Assembly: GCA_003260075.1 (NCBI GenBank)
Contig: QLIY01000153.1
Location: 124,001-188,000 of the forward strand
Reading direction: 5' to 3'
DNA: 64,000 bases
DNA from: Phallusia mammillata
Lineage: Eukaryota > Chordata > Ascidiacea > Phlebobranchia > Ascidiidae
Both the position numbers and the translations under genes were made by a program. The notes beneath the pieces are model-generated. The model saw only the letters and a list, made by a program, of their open reading frames with translations. It was not told where the DNA came from and did not search any database. Positions 33,984 through 44,016 of this stretch are shown in pieces (position 1 is the first letter of the stretch; every line of letters begins with the position of its first letter).

Positions 33984-36900
33984 ATGATTCTATCTTAAAT
34001 TATTTCGACTGCGATATATTATGCGGGAGTATTTGATAATTTTTTCCAGGCTTTGGGGTCAAATTCCCCCCCGAACGCGACCCATATTTTAACACATCCC
34101 AATTGTGACCCCTATTTTACTTTGCTAACAGGTTAACTATGTCGTTGGGTTGTTACCAGGAAACTAAAATTATACTTTTTTTCAGTTTTTCGCTTGGAAG
34201 TACCGGGGGGGGGGGAAATTTTTTTCTAGGCCTTGGGGTCAAATTCTCCCCCGAACGCGACCCATATTTTAACATCCCAGTTGTGACCCCTTTTTTACCT
34301 TGCTAACAGGTTAACTATGTCGTTGGGTGGTTACCAGGAAGTAAATTTATCTTTTTTTCAGTTTTTCCCTTGGCAGTACTGGAGCGCTTTTTTACATGAC
34401 GATGTTCGAAAGCAGTTTGCGTTTTGTTCCACCATTTCGAGGTGCTTACTTGAAAATTTCGGCAAACCTGGACTACATGCGAGGTAGGTTTGTGTATTAA
34501 AATCTCTCAAACAAAAAAGCGATACAAAGCCAAGATAAATGCACACATAACAAACAGTGGTGGGATTCAGCCGGTTCGCACCGGTTCTATGGGGGGGGGG
34601 GCTTTTTTACATGACAATGTTTGAAAGCAGTTTGCGTTTTGTTCCGCCATTTCGAGGTGCTTACTTGAAAATTTCGGCAAACCTGGACTACATGAGAGGT
34701 AGGTTTGTGTATTAAAATCTCGCAAACAAAAAAGCGATGCAAAGCCAAGGTAAATGCACACATAACAAACAGTGATGGGATTCAGCCGGTTCTATAGACC
34801 AGGGCTACTCAAACTTTCTTGATCTGCGACCCCATTTTAAAACAGAAGGGGGGGGGGGCTGTCAATAGACTTTTGTAACAGAATCGGCTGAAAAGTATGA
34901 ATTTTGTAGAAGAACCGGCTGGCAAAAAAATTGAATCCCACCACTGATAACAAACCTTAAAAATAAACTGGGGGGGGGGGCTATAGACCGTCTCACAAAA
35001 TTTTATGAGATCAGCGAACCGGTTAGCATTACTTGTTACTGTCAAACGACTTTTTGTAACAGAATCAGCTTGAAAATAAGATTTTTTTAAAAGAACCGGC
35101 TGACAAAAAATTTGAATCCCACCACTGATAACAAACCTTAAAAAAAATAAACCGTAGGTACACGCCCGAAATAACGCGACCCAAAACCCCAAGGCCGTCT
35201 GGACAGGTCAGCGGTGAACGCGGCAGACGCGTTTTGTGAGCTAGACACAACAAACACTATAGTTGTTATTGACAACTACCGTCCTTCAGTTGGATGTGTT
35301 TTTTTTGCGGTAAATTACCCATGCACCAAAATTTGTCACTTTATTGTCAACTAATAAGCAAAAGGTTACACTGGTCGGTTGCTCAAAGCGTTTGTTGCAT
35401 TAACGTGAATATAACTTACGAAACCTGTTTTTTATGGTTACATGTAATTCGTACTCTACTGACTAGACCAGGGGTTCCCAAACTTTCTTGGTCTGTGGCC
35501 CAAATGTCTATTTAATAGCGATTCGTGGCCCACCAGGGGGGGGGGACGTTTTTACGTCGCAGTGGATGACGTCAAGGTTAGCGCCAATACGTCATTTAGT
35601 GGTGCTTACGTCACTGCTGACAATCACGGCCTGGGGGGGGGGGACACCTACCGTCCTTCAGTTGGATGTTTTTTTGCGGTAAATTACCCATGCATCAAAA
35701 TTTGTCACTTCATTGTAAACTAATGAGCAAAAGTTTATACTGGTCGGTTGCTCAAAGCGTTTGTTAACACTGCATTAACGTGAATATAACTTAAGAAATG
35801 TGTTTTGTATGGTTACATGCAATTCGTGCTCTACTGAATAGACCAGGGGTTCCCAAACTTTTTTGGTCTGTGGCCCAAATGTCTATTTAATAGCGATTCG
35901 TAGCCCACCACGTGCTGTAAATTTGGGCACAAAAAGAAAACTCAAAAACAGGCGAAATGGTTTCTAGCAATTTATTTTTAATGAGATTCATGCTCCTTGA
36001 CTACACGATTCGGAATTCTTTGCAAAAATTACGTTTTTCAAAACAAAGCGCATAATATCTACAGTATAACAAAACAGTAGAATCTGTTTAAATTGCTCTG
36101 TGGCCCATTGAAAATGTCTTGGTGGCCTAGTACTGGGCCATGGTCCACAGTTTGGGAACCACTGGACTAGGCCAACTATCGATATGTATCCAGAAGTCTT
36201 TTTCAATAGCGGGTTAAGAGAAGATTGACTGGGCAACAGTCAATGGGCCCCACAATTTCCTAAGTCAGAAAAACATAAACATTACATGAATACACATGTA
36301 CTAAATGAGACACTTTCTAAGTTTCAGTTAGCGATTCCTTTCAAACCTGGCCTTCTTACTGATTTACCTAATTTTCTTTTGTTTGTCCGCAGATTTTATT
36401 CGCCGTCATATATCAACTCACGTTGAAAGTTTTGACAAAAACGACTACCGTGATTTTTGTGACGCTTTCTACGCAGAAATGACCAAAGAAGGAAATCAGA
36501 GCAATGGAGATTTTCATGTGAGAAAATAAAACATTTTATCGCAAGAAAATAAATCTTTAGGGCTTTTAAAGAGCAACCAGGTTCTTTGCTGCATTTGGAA
36601 ATTTCAAAAATGCTTTTAAATTCTAATTTAAATTGCTACAGATAAGTTTTTAGGTGGGACTGTTTGGTTTTGGGTTTAAATTAAAGAGTATAAATATGGT
36701 TGGTAAGGAAAAAAACATGGTGGAAATTGTTTCTTTTTCGTTGGTAAAGTTGATTTATTCATTTAGGTAAACTTCCTTACGTTTTTTTAGGCAAATTATT
36801 TCTACGAACTGATCTACCAAGTTACTATCCTAATAATGCTAACAGTGGTCTTTTCTTATGTTGTGAATGAGTTTTTTTTATAATTAGCCACAAATCGTAA

Positions 36901-38484
36901 TGGCGAATATGTTGGGTAAAATAGAATACTGAGCGGGGGGGGGGGTTGAAAATTTCTTGGGGACCTAGTACTGGGCCATGGCCCACAGTTTGGGAACCAC
37001 TGGACTAGGCCAACTATCGATATGTATCCAGAAGTCTTTTTCAATAGCGGGTTAAGAGAAGATTGACTGGGCAACAGTCAATGGGCCCCACAATTTCCTA
37101 AGTCAGAAAAACATAAACATTACATGAATACACATGTACTAAATGAGACACTTTCTAAGTTTCAGTTAGCGATTCCTTTCAAACCTGGCCTTCTTACTGA
37201 TTTACCTAATTTTCTTTTGTTTTTCCGCAGATTTTATTCGCCGTCATATATCAACTCACGTTGAAAGTTTTGACAAAAACGACTACCGTGATTTTTGTGA
37301 CGCTTTCTACGCAGAAATGACCAAAGAAGGAAATCAGAGCAATGGAGATTTTCATGTGAGAAAATAAAACATTTTATCGTAAGAAAATAAATCTTTAGGG
37401 CTTTTAAAGAGCAACCAGGTTCTTTGCTGCATTTGGAAATTTCAAAAATGCTTTTAAATTCTAATTTAAATTGCTACAGATAAGTTTTTAGGTGGGACTG
37501 TTTGGTTTTGGGTTTAAATTAAAGAGTATAAATATGGTTGGTAAGGAAAAAAACATGGTGGAAATTGTTTCTTTTTTGTTGGTAAAGTTGATTTATTCAT
37601 TTAGGTAAACTTCCTTACGTTTTTTTAGGCAAATTATTTCTACGAACTGATCTACCAAGTTATTATCCTAATAATGCTAACAGTGGTATTTTCTTATGTT
37701 GTGAATGAGTTTTTTTATAATTATCCACAAATCGTAATGGCGAATATGTTGGGTAAAATAGAATACTGAGCGTTATTAGGATATAAAACCAAGGAAAAAT
37801 AAGGACACATACTCAATTTAAAGTTATGAGATATTTTAGAAATACTAGCAATCATACTCACTGAGACCTTGTCAAATCGAAATAAGGACATCTTAGAAAT
37901 AAGTACGCCCTGGATATAAAGAATGAGAACTTCTAAAAAAGTGTTAACCTACCTAATTTTGTAACGAGCCATTTTTTACAGATGGAGCAGCTTGTCCACG
38001 TCATCCAAGACCTGTTGGTCGCTGGATTCGAAACTACAACAAGCACTTTGCTTTGGGGCGTTTTATGTTTGCTTCATCATGAAGATTCGAAATCTAAGAT
38101 TTTCAATGAGATTAAAAATGTCATAGGTAGGTGCAAAAACGTATGTTTTGTTGTATAAAGCAGCGATTCTGGTTTGATTTTCTGCTTTGCAGAGTTTCTC
38201 AAAGCAGTCCTCCAGTATTGCTAAATATATTACGCAAAAACTACTCCATATTATACCACCACAAAATTATGTTATAAAGTAGTACCTCGTATACATAAAG
38301 TCCCGAAAAGACTCCTGTCGTGGGTTCGAATCCCACCACAGGCTAGATTTTTCTAGCCTATGCCTTGTCATATGATGGTGAATGCTTGGTGACCGGCTGA
38401 TTCTGTATGACGCCTTCAATGGGCCTGGCGTACTGTGCTTTATATATGAGTGTGCCGTGATCGCTGGTCTGCATCGACGCTTCA

Positions 38485-38551
<67 letters not shown>

Positions 38552-41231
38552 ATACATAACGTCAACAAAAATGTTTGAGATACTATACTTAATTAGTGAT
38601 GCACCGAAGTTTTGTTTGACAGAAACATTTCGGTCGAATATGCATTTTTGGTATCTCTAAATCACAAACCATGTTGCCTGTAAAGTGTTAGGTTTTTTGT
38701 TTAGCTTACGATTTTCAATAGTTATTTTGGAATGTCATAAATAAGTTCACCTGCCTTAACAACACAAGGTTCAGTTAAAAACATCCATAAGAGCGAGGAT
38801 TTTGATTTTGGTCTGATTCGGCCGAACTTATTCGAGCCTAATGGTCGAATATTCGGTTTCGGCCCGAACCTTTTGAGGCGGGTTCGGTGTATTACTTGTT
38901 TAAACCTGTCCTACACTGTAAATGTCTGTACAAAGGGTTATCAACCACTTTTAGATTTGTGTGAAGAGCATAAAATAATCCTTTTTATTCGTTTATTTTA
39001 TTGCTTTGTTCATCAATAGATCTTGTTAGATTGGAAAAGACTATACAAGGAGTGTAAGCAGGAATATGTGTAGGCTGATGACCGTGGGTAAACACCAGGT
39101 ATTGGTGTAAATCACCACACCAGTTGGTGTTAAACATCATGCGTGGAGTTTTCCACCACAACCCAGGGGGTGGAATTCTCCAACACAGCTTGGAAATTTG
39201 GGACCACCCCTCGGGTTTTGTAAACTCCACCTTCTTGATTTACAGTGTAAGTGCCTTTATTGAAGCTCATGTGACCTGACAGCGTAATTGGCTCACACAA
39301 AACGATGTAATGATCAGACTGACGCATTGGGTTAATGACAATCACGTGTATGACATGCACGACATTTATCACGTTAACCTATAGCACTCGTCAAATGGAC
39401 AATTCTGCCACATTTTTAGTCACGTTTAATGCGTACGGGTTTAGTTGCACTGTGCGTATCTGTTGCCTGAAAACGAAAGCTGCTTACGTCATTACGTCGC
39501 GTTCTGAAAGTTTGACGTTTTTTGTGAGATCACGTTTTTGCGTATTGTGTGTAAATGGAATTGTTGCACTCGGAACGCTTGCATTGTACCAGCGTTTAAC
39601 GATGTTCTAACAACAAACATTTTGAAAGGAGTTATTTTTGCTTTTCTGTGACGTATTGTGCCAAAAACTGCTTTTCCAATAACCGTTTAAGTAAGGAAAA
39701 GCTTTTCAGCTTGTTACCTCAAACAAACTCTATGCAGACCAGCGATCACGGCACACTCATGTATAAATCACAGTACACCAGGCCCATTGAAGGCGCCATA
39801 CCGGATGAGCCGGTCATTATGCCTTCACCACCATATGATAAGGCCCTTTGAGAAGAGATAAGACTCCATTTAAATAGCATTTTGTTTGTCTTATCCTCAC
39901 CCTCAAAACTCAACTTTAATTTAAACCTATGATTTCGAAGACATATTACATCTAGTTTTCTTGATTTTATCTTGAGAAACATCCTAATGTTTCCGTACCG
40001 ATAAAACAAATAGTAAAATCTCAACCTATAGTGCTTAAATATACTACATTTTAACTGTGTACAAAACGTTTCATGCCGGTTCTGCTGATGTTCACAGGTG
40101 AAGGGGGTTTCCCACAGCTACGTCATCGTCTCAGTATGCCGTACACGATGGCTTTCATCGAAGAGATTAACCGATTTCGAGCAGTGGTTCCAATCACTCC
40201 ATCACACAAAACCACGAGGGAAGTGGAAATTGATGGATACGTTATACCGAAGAACACAGAGGTAAAATTGGCATGTTGAATTGTTTCCTTAAAATATTTT
40301 TTATCAGAAAAACTGTTCGCTTTCTTGAGTACGGTTAAGCGGCCGCAACTCATAACAGCATGCATATTTGATTTGTCGAAAAAAATGCACTGTCCTAGTT
40401 AAAGGTGTTTGCTGAACAGAAAACAGTGCGGTCACAAAGAGGCTTATATCGTGGGTCTATATCCAACAACATGGTATTTTTTCGCTTTTTTGCAGACAAG
40501 TATAAAATTTTACCTGGTGAAGTATAAAAGTTTTTTTGAGCGAAGACCATCTTTTAGACATATCTTACACTTCCAAATTCCTCAAACGTAAATTTTTATT
40601 CACCTGATTAGAGTTGTCATTTTAAAGTGCCTCAAAAATTTAAATCATGTCCTTAAAAATTAGTCAAGTCAAGTAACATTCAAAAACATTTCTCGAGGGA
40701 TCATTAGATGCACTCCAAAAGTCAACAAAATGTCGCTTTAAATTACAAAGCCCTGACAACCATATATGCTAGGTATAAAGGTTACAAGAAATCATTTCTT
40801 GCAGTATAAATAACAAAAATCCTGAAAAATAAGTGAAAAAAATCTTTGCATTGAAAATAAGTTCCCCTACTCTTTCCTTTTTTGTTGAAAAATATCATTC
40901 TCTTGTTCAGGTGATTGGTAATTTGTGGTCAGTGCAACACGACCCCGAAATATGGCATAATCCGGAGCAGTTTATCCCGGAACGACATCTTACATCTGAT
41001 GGGAAGTTTGCATCCAGTGATAAAATCCTCGCTTTCTCCCTGGGACCGCGAAGATGTCCAGGAGAGGACATCGCCAAAGCGGAGCTCTTCCTCTTCCTGG
41101 TCTCCCTGCTCCAGAAGTTCACTTTACATGCGGATCCAAACTCGAAAAGTCCACCTTCTGTTCACAACGGTTGCCACGGTTCAGCTTTTGTTCCTTCACC
41201 GTTTGAAATTATAGTGAATCAAAGGCGGTGA
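28300..41231 (+). CDS. CYP2-clan cytochrome P450, complete (CYP-A)
   Basis: Nine exons, all in phase, 504 aa: 28300-28575, 31754-31902, 32621-32723, 33257-33366, 34362-34483, 36393-36517 (repeated at 37231-37355), 37982-38126, 40098-40261 and 40911-41231. The N-terminal membrane anchor (aa ~12-30) is followed by the proline hinge FPPGPKGLPVVG. The C-helix WxxxR is at W129-R133 (WKGQR). The I-helix is AGFETTTST at 309-317. The K-helix ExxR is E366-R369 (EINR). PERH precedes the haem loop FSLGPRRCPG, ligand Cys447. Nine exons is the usual CYP2 pattern. A haem-thiolate monooxygenase of the endoplasmic reticulum is expected; the substrate is unknown. Introns 1 and 4-7 carry gap runs with duplicated flanks. 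A polyadenylation signal AATAAA is at 41521-41526. Confidence 0.95.
28620..29140. repeat. degenerate tandem repeat split by a hAT element
   Basis: Units of about 35-38 bp on the pattern TTAGAAACGCTAGATAAGGGCTTAATACTTGGAA-like recur from 28620 to 28785 and resume after the element at 29100. The longest clear phrases are AGAAACGCTAGATAGGGG and AGAAACACTAGATAATGGG. CYP-A intron 1. Confidence 0.6.
28786..29099. mobile_element. hAT-type MITE with GGCACGC motifs
   Basis: Ends CAGGGGTCGGCAACCC and GGTACCCTG; perfect duplication CATTAGAT (28778-28785, 29100-29107), which is itself part of the tandem repeat unit. TTGGCACGCG recurs internally near both ends. Confidence 0.83.
30302..30481. mobile_element. 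hAT-type MITE (CAGTGGTGGGATTCA family)
   Basis: Ends CAGTGGTGGGATTCA and TGAATCCCACTACTG; duplication CTAGAGAA/CTTGAGAA (30294-30301, 30482-30489). A loose fragment of its middle reappears between two G runs at 30770-30821. Confidence 0.85.
30482..31650. other. scrambled contig pieces in CYP-A intron 1
   Basis: Four G runs (30759-30769, 30822-30832, 31216-31225, 31370-31379) separate pieces that repeat neighbours out of order. 31380-31650 repeats 30483-30758. 31226-31369 repeats about 30007-30147. 30833-31215 is a diverged copy of about 31910-32290. Exon 2 lies just right of this zone and is intact. Confidence 0.6.
32185..32330 (-). mobile_element. SINE tail fragments (also 31090-31205)
   Basis: Carries the shared SINE tail GATCACGGCACACTCATGTAT and AGTACACCAGGCCCATTGAAG without the tRNA core. 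A near copy is at 31090-31205, a contig-overlap partner. CYP-A intron 2. Confidence 0.5.
32759..32961. repeat. GAAACGTCGG repeat copy
   Basis: Starts GCTGTTGCTGCCAGGCATAATATCAA and contains CGACGTTTCGAC opposite GAAACGTCGGTATAAAAATAC. Same family as 49661-49859. CYP-A intron 3. Confidence 0.5.
33903..33981 (+). other. 79-nt G run, probable gap of estimated size
   Basis: No flanking duplicate seen. CYP-A intron 4. The long polyproline/polyglycine frames across it are not genes. Confidence 0.65.
34048..34378. repeat. near-duplicate covering the CYP-A exon 5 acceptor
   Basis: Copy 1 34048-34204 and copy 2 34216-34378, run 34205-34215. The exon 5 start (TTTTTCGCTTGGAAG versus TTTTTCCCTTGGCAG) occurs in both; only the second continues into the exon. 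Confidence 0.65.
34386..34790. repeat. near-duplicate of CYP-A exon 5 and flank
   Basis: Copy 1 34386-34590 contains the rest of exon 5; copy 2 34602-34790 repeats it with substitutions (ATGACGATG/ATGACAATG, ATGCGAG/ATGAGAG). The run is 34591-34601. Copy 2 lacks the acceptor side, so it is not a separate exon. Confidence 0.7.
34555..35129. mobile_element. hAT-type MITE broken by assembly runs
   Basis: The CAGTGGTGGGATTCAG terminus is at 34555 and again at 34774. Two right ends, TGAATCCCACCACTG, are near 34945 and 35129. The 8 bp on the left, ATAACAAA, match ATAACAAA after the right end, giving a clean hAT target site once the runs at 34591, 34848 and 34970 are discounted. Confidence 0.65.
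35844..36164. mobile_element. hAT-type MITE, TIR CAGGGGTTCCCAAACTTT
   Basis: Ends CAGGGGTTCCCAAACTTT and CAGTTTGGGAACCACTG. A partial first copy at about 35468-35535 precedes runs 35536-35545 and 35633-35643. Target site GAATAGAC or GACTAGAC versus GACTAGGC. CYP-A intron 5. Confidence 0.7.
36108..37772. repeat. 827-bp duplicate containing CYP-A exon 6
   Basis: 36108-36934 and 36946-37772 are each 827 bp and nearly identical, separated by the 11-nt run 36935-36945. Both contain the full 125-bp exon with the same acceptor and donor; the exon sequences look identical. Splicing both would shift the frame (125 is not a multiple of 3). Confidence 0.8.
38296..38484 (+). mobile_element. tRNA-derived SINE copy, 5' truncated
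   Basis: Starts inside the tRNA core (GACTCCTGTCGTGGGTTCGAATCCCACC, B box) and runs through AATGCTTGGTGACCGGCTGATTC and GGGCCTGGCGTACTG to GCATCGACGCTTCAG. The 66-nt G run 38485-38550 follows. CYP-A intron 7. Confidence 0.6.
38594..38896. mobile_element. hAT-like element, TIR TAGTGATGCACCGAA
   Basis: Left end TAGTGATGCACCGAAG; right end GGGTTCGGTGTATTACT is degraded. The body has the TTCGGCC/GGCCGAA motifs shared with 45254 and 51265. No clear target duplication. CYP-A intron 7. Confidence 0.5.
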
Positions 41232-41291
41232 AAATTGTTAAAGAATTCGCAACATTTTTTTTCAAACTTTATGGCTCTAATACCTTAAAGC

Positions 41292-41472
41292 CATTGGTGG
41301 AATTTAGCCGGTTCGCACTGGTTCTATAGAACCGTCTCACGAAATTTTATAAGATCGGCGAACCGGTTAGCATTACTGGTTACTGCGTCAATGGACTTTT
41401 TGTAACAGAACCGACTGAAAAATATGACTTTTGTTCAAAACCGACTGACAAAAAAACTAAATCCCACCACTG
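41292..41472. mobile_element. hAT-type MITE (CAGTGGTGGGATTCA family)
   Basis: Ends CATTGGTGGAATTTAGCC and AAATCCCACCACTG; perfect duplication CTTAAAGC (41284-41291, 41473-41480). It lies 60 bp after the CYP-A stop, ahead of the AATAAA at 41521, so it is probably within the 3' UTR. Confidence 0.86.
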
Positions 41473-42201
41473 CTTAAAGCTATTGTAAATTTACAAAGGT
41501 TAACCTTTGTGTGGAGGCCCAATAAACTAAAAATTTGCCAGTGTGTCGCTAAATATTCGTTTTTCTTTCTTTATCGTGGTTTAAGGCTAAGGCTTTTATT
41601 GAAATGCCGTTGTTGATGACAGCGCTATAACCTTATTGGTTACCAAACGCGGTATCACCAAGCACTCCAAGTTTACGAAACAATTTTTGAGCAACTTTTT
41701 ATGTTTTGTTTTCAAAGTGGGTAGATGTGCTCCTTTAGAAATACTTCTTTAATAACAAATTACTTGTTGAGGCGACCAGCTTTATTACCCAAAGTCTAAC
41801 ATCTTAATTTGTCGGTGTCTGAATTATTGCTTAAAATTCTACCTCCGAAACGGTCCCCCAAATTTCTCCAGCGGTTTCCCAAAATTTGGACTTTGGATTT
41901 GAAACACTTGCGATCTCTTAAAACTACTTAGCGGTCACCCAAACCAAACCCTAAAAAAACCCTGATTGCGGATACGGTGTCTTAGAGAAAACTGTGGCTT
42001 CTTTATCCAAAGTAATCTATGTAGTTGACTGCATCGAAGGTACGTCTATTACAGTGGTTGCCAAACTGGGGTCCGCGGTCCTTTAGGGGTCCGTGAGGCA
42101 ATTTGGGGGGGGGGATTGCGCATACGGTGTCTTAGAGAAAACTGTGGCTTCTTTATCCAAAGTAATCTATGTAGTTGACTGCATCGAAGGTATGTCTATT
42201 A

Positions 42202-42622
42202 CAGCGGTTCCCAAACTGGGGTCCGCGGTCCTTTAGGGGTCCGTGAGGCAATTTTGGGGGGACCGCGAAGCGGTTGAAGTAATTCTATAATCTTATTTGG
42301 CGTCAGTTTGTGCCACTAAATAAGTTTAAATCTAAGTAAAATTTAGAATCGACTGTCTCCATTGCTAAACAATTGCCTTTATTGAATGACAACTATCAAA
42401 AAATGCAATTGTTTGCGCACAATCGTAATGTTTTTTTACTGTTTGTGATGTCACATGCTGTCTTTGGATGATTGTTATGCGCAATTTTGCATAACTAGCT
42501 AAAATCCTGCAATCAACTTTCGTTTGTGTGAAATACATATTTAGGCTTAAGGACCGCGGGCCCTCGAGATAATGGCGAAGGGACCGCTTTGAAAAAAATA
42601 TGAAAAAGTTTGGGAACCACTG
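42202..42622. mobile_element. hAT-type MITE, GGGTCCGCGG family
   Basis: Ends CAGCGGTTCCCAAACTGGGG and AGTTTGGGAACCACTG; perfect duplication GTCTATTA (42194-42201, 42623-42630). Its left end is also present in the preceding contig copy near 42052. Confidence 0.85.
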
Positions 42623-43757
42623 GTCTATTATCTCATCTTACTATGCGTTTTGTGACCATTTTGACCAGAAAATGTTAGGTTATTTCTTTGTTTCAAAAGT
42701 TCGGTGGAAAACGTATGTTTTAAGAATATTATCTTTAACAAATATTGTTTTGTGCGCTATATAATGATACAACTAATCAGACACCGAACTGTATGGGATC
42801 AGCAACAAGATAAGTTTTTGTTTCTATTTCTTTTCTTTTAGACATACTTTCAATTGTTGTTTTGTATTTTCTCTTGGTAAAATGGTGTTGTGCTGAAAAT
42901 GTGTTTATCGTCTTATTGTAGTTTCTTCAAAAAGTTATTTATTTTTTGGGCATTGATAGAAAATAATTCACGCCGCTTAAATCTATTTTCTAAGAAAATG
43001 TAACAATACGTGCCTGAATTAGAACCCCAAACCTTGTGTACACATGGCGATATAGCCTACTTGAATATTTTTTGCTTTTTAAGCTTCTTTTTGTGGTACT
43101 TTTACTTGTATATTGTTCCGTTATGCGGCGCTAAAACCACCCATGCACTTCTGTAATATCTTTATAAAAATTGTACTTTATCAGAAAGGTCACACACTTT
43201 ATTTACAAAAGAACACGCTTGAGCTATAACGACATGTACATTATTGCATTTAAGGACTTTTTGCATTAAGGCGTTGCGAATTGGAGATAAAATAGGCGCA
43301 ATTTTGCATTGATAAACATTTTGCATTGATGGCGGGATAATGGCATTTTAAAAGATTAAATAAAATATATTACATAAAATGTACATAAATTGACAAACTT
43401 ATAATTTCTGATAAACGCAAAACATAAAAAAACACGATTAAAAAGATTAAAAAATGGAAATTAAATAGATTATAAAATTCGGTTTTATTTTTTATTTTTC
43501 TGTAAATTTAAATAGTTTTCATAAATTGCTTTTCGGGTAGCATTTTGAAAAACTATTAATCTCAACAAACTGGAGTGTCGTAACAGGGCTATACACAGGC
43601 CTATGTTCGGAAAACGTCTTGTCACCAGTTGCACTGATGAAACATTATGCGTCGAAACGGTGTGCACTGTCTGTAGCGTACACTACATAAAGTTCACTTA
43701 CTAAAGTTATTTAACACGCTGTAAGACATATTAGTTAGACATTTACAATAAGTTAAA

Positions 43758-43978
43758 TCATAGTACGGAAGGCCCATTAAAGACGTCATACCAAATCAAG
43801 CCGGCCAAGCATTTCATACATAGCATGGCGTAGGATGGAAAAATATGTAGCCTGCGGTGGGATTTGAACCCACGACAAGAATCTTTTTCCGGGACTCGCG
43901 ATCTGCATTGCCATATGGTGGTGAATGCTTGGTGATCGGCTGATTCGGTATAACGCCTTCAATGGGCCTGGCGTACTA
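43758..43978. repeat. SINE copy with inverted tail arms
   Basis: The left arm AGTACGGAAGGCCCATTAAAGACG and right arm CGCCTTCAATGGGCCTGGCGTACT are inverted relatives. Between them sits part of the tRNA core on the reverse strand (GGGTTCAAATCCCACC). It looks like two SINE fragments head to head, or a fold-back rearrangement. Confidence 0.5.
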
Positions 43979-44016
43979 TGAAGTTTTACAAAGATAATTA
44001 TCTGACAAAAACGTGC

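Larger units (their letters stand above)
41232..44016. other. convergent intergenic region CYP-A / CYP-B
   Basis: No coding sequence seen. Contains two hAT MITEs, a 141-bp near-duplicate (41964-42104 and 42115-42255 around the run 42105-42114) and the inverted SINE at 43758. Reverse-strand AATAAA motifs at about 43484-43496 suit CYP-B polyadenylation. Confidence 0.55.

Noticed and set aside
33589..33987. Long polyproline or polyglycine open frame
   Set aside because: It exists only because the 79-nt G run keeps a frame open; flanking codons show no domain.
34602..34700. Extra or alternative CYP-A exon 5
   Set aside because: It lacks the acceptor side and directly follows a G run, so it is a second copy of a contig end.
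38267..38660. Polyproline/polyglycine open frames on both strands
   Set aside because: They are the product of the 66-nt G run and a SINE fragment.
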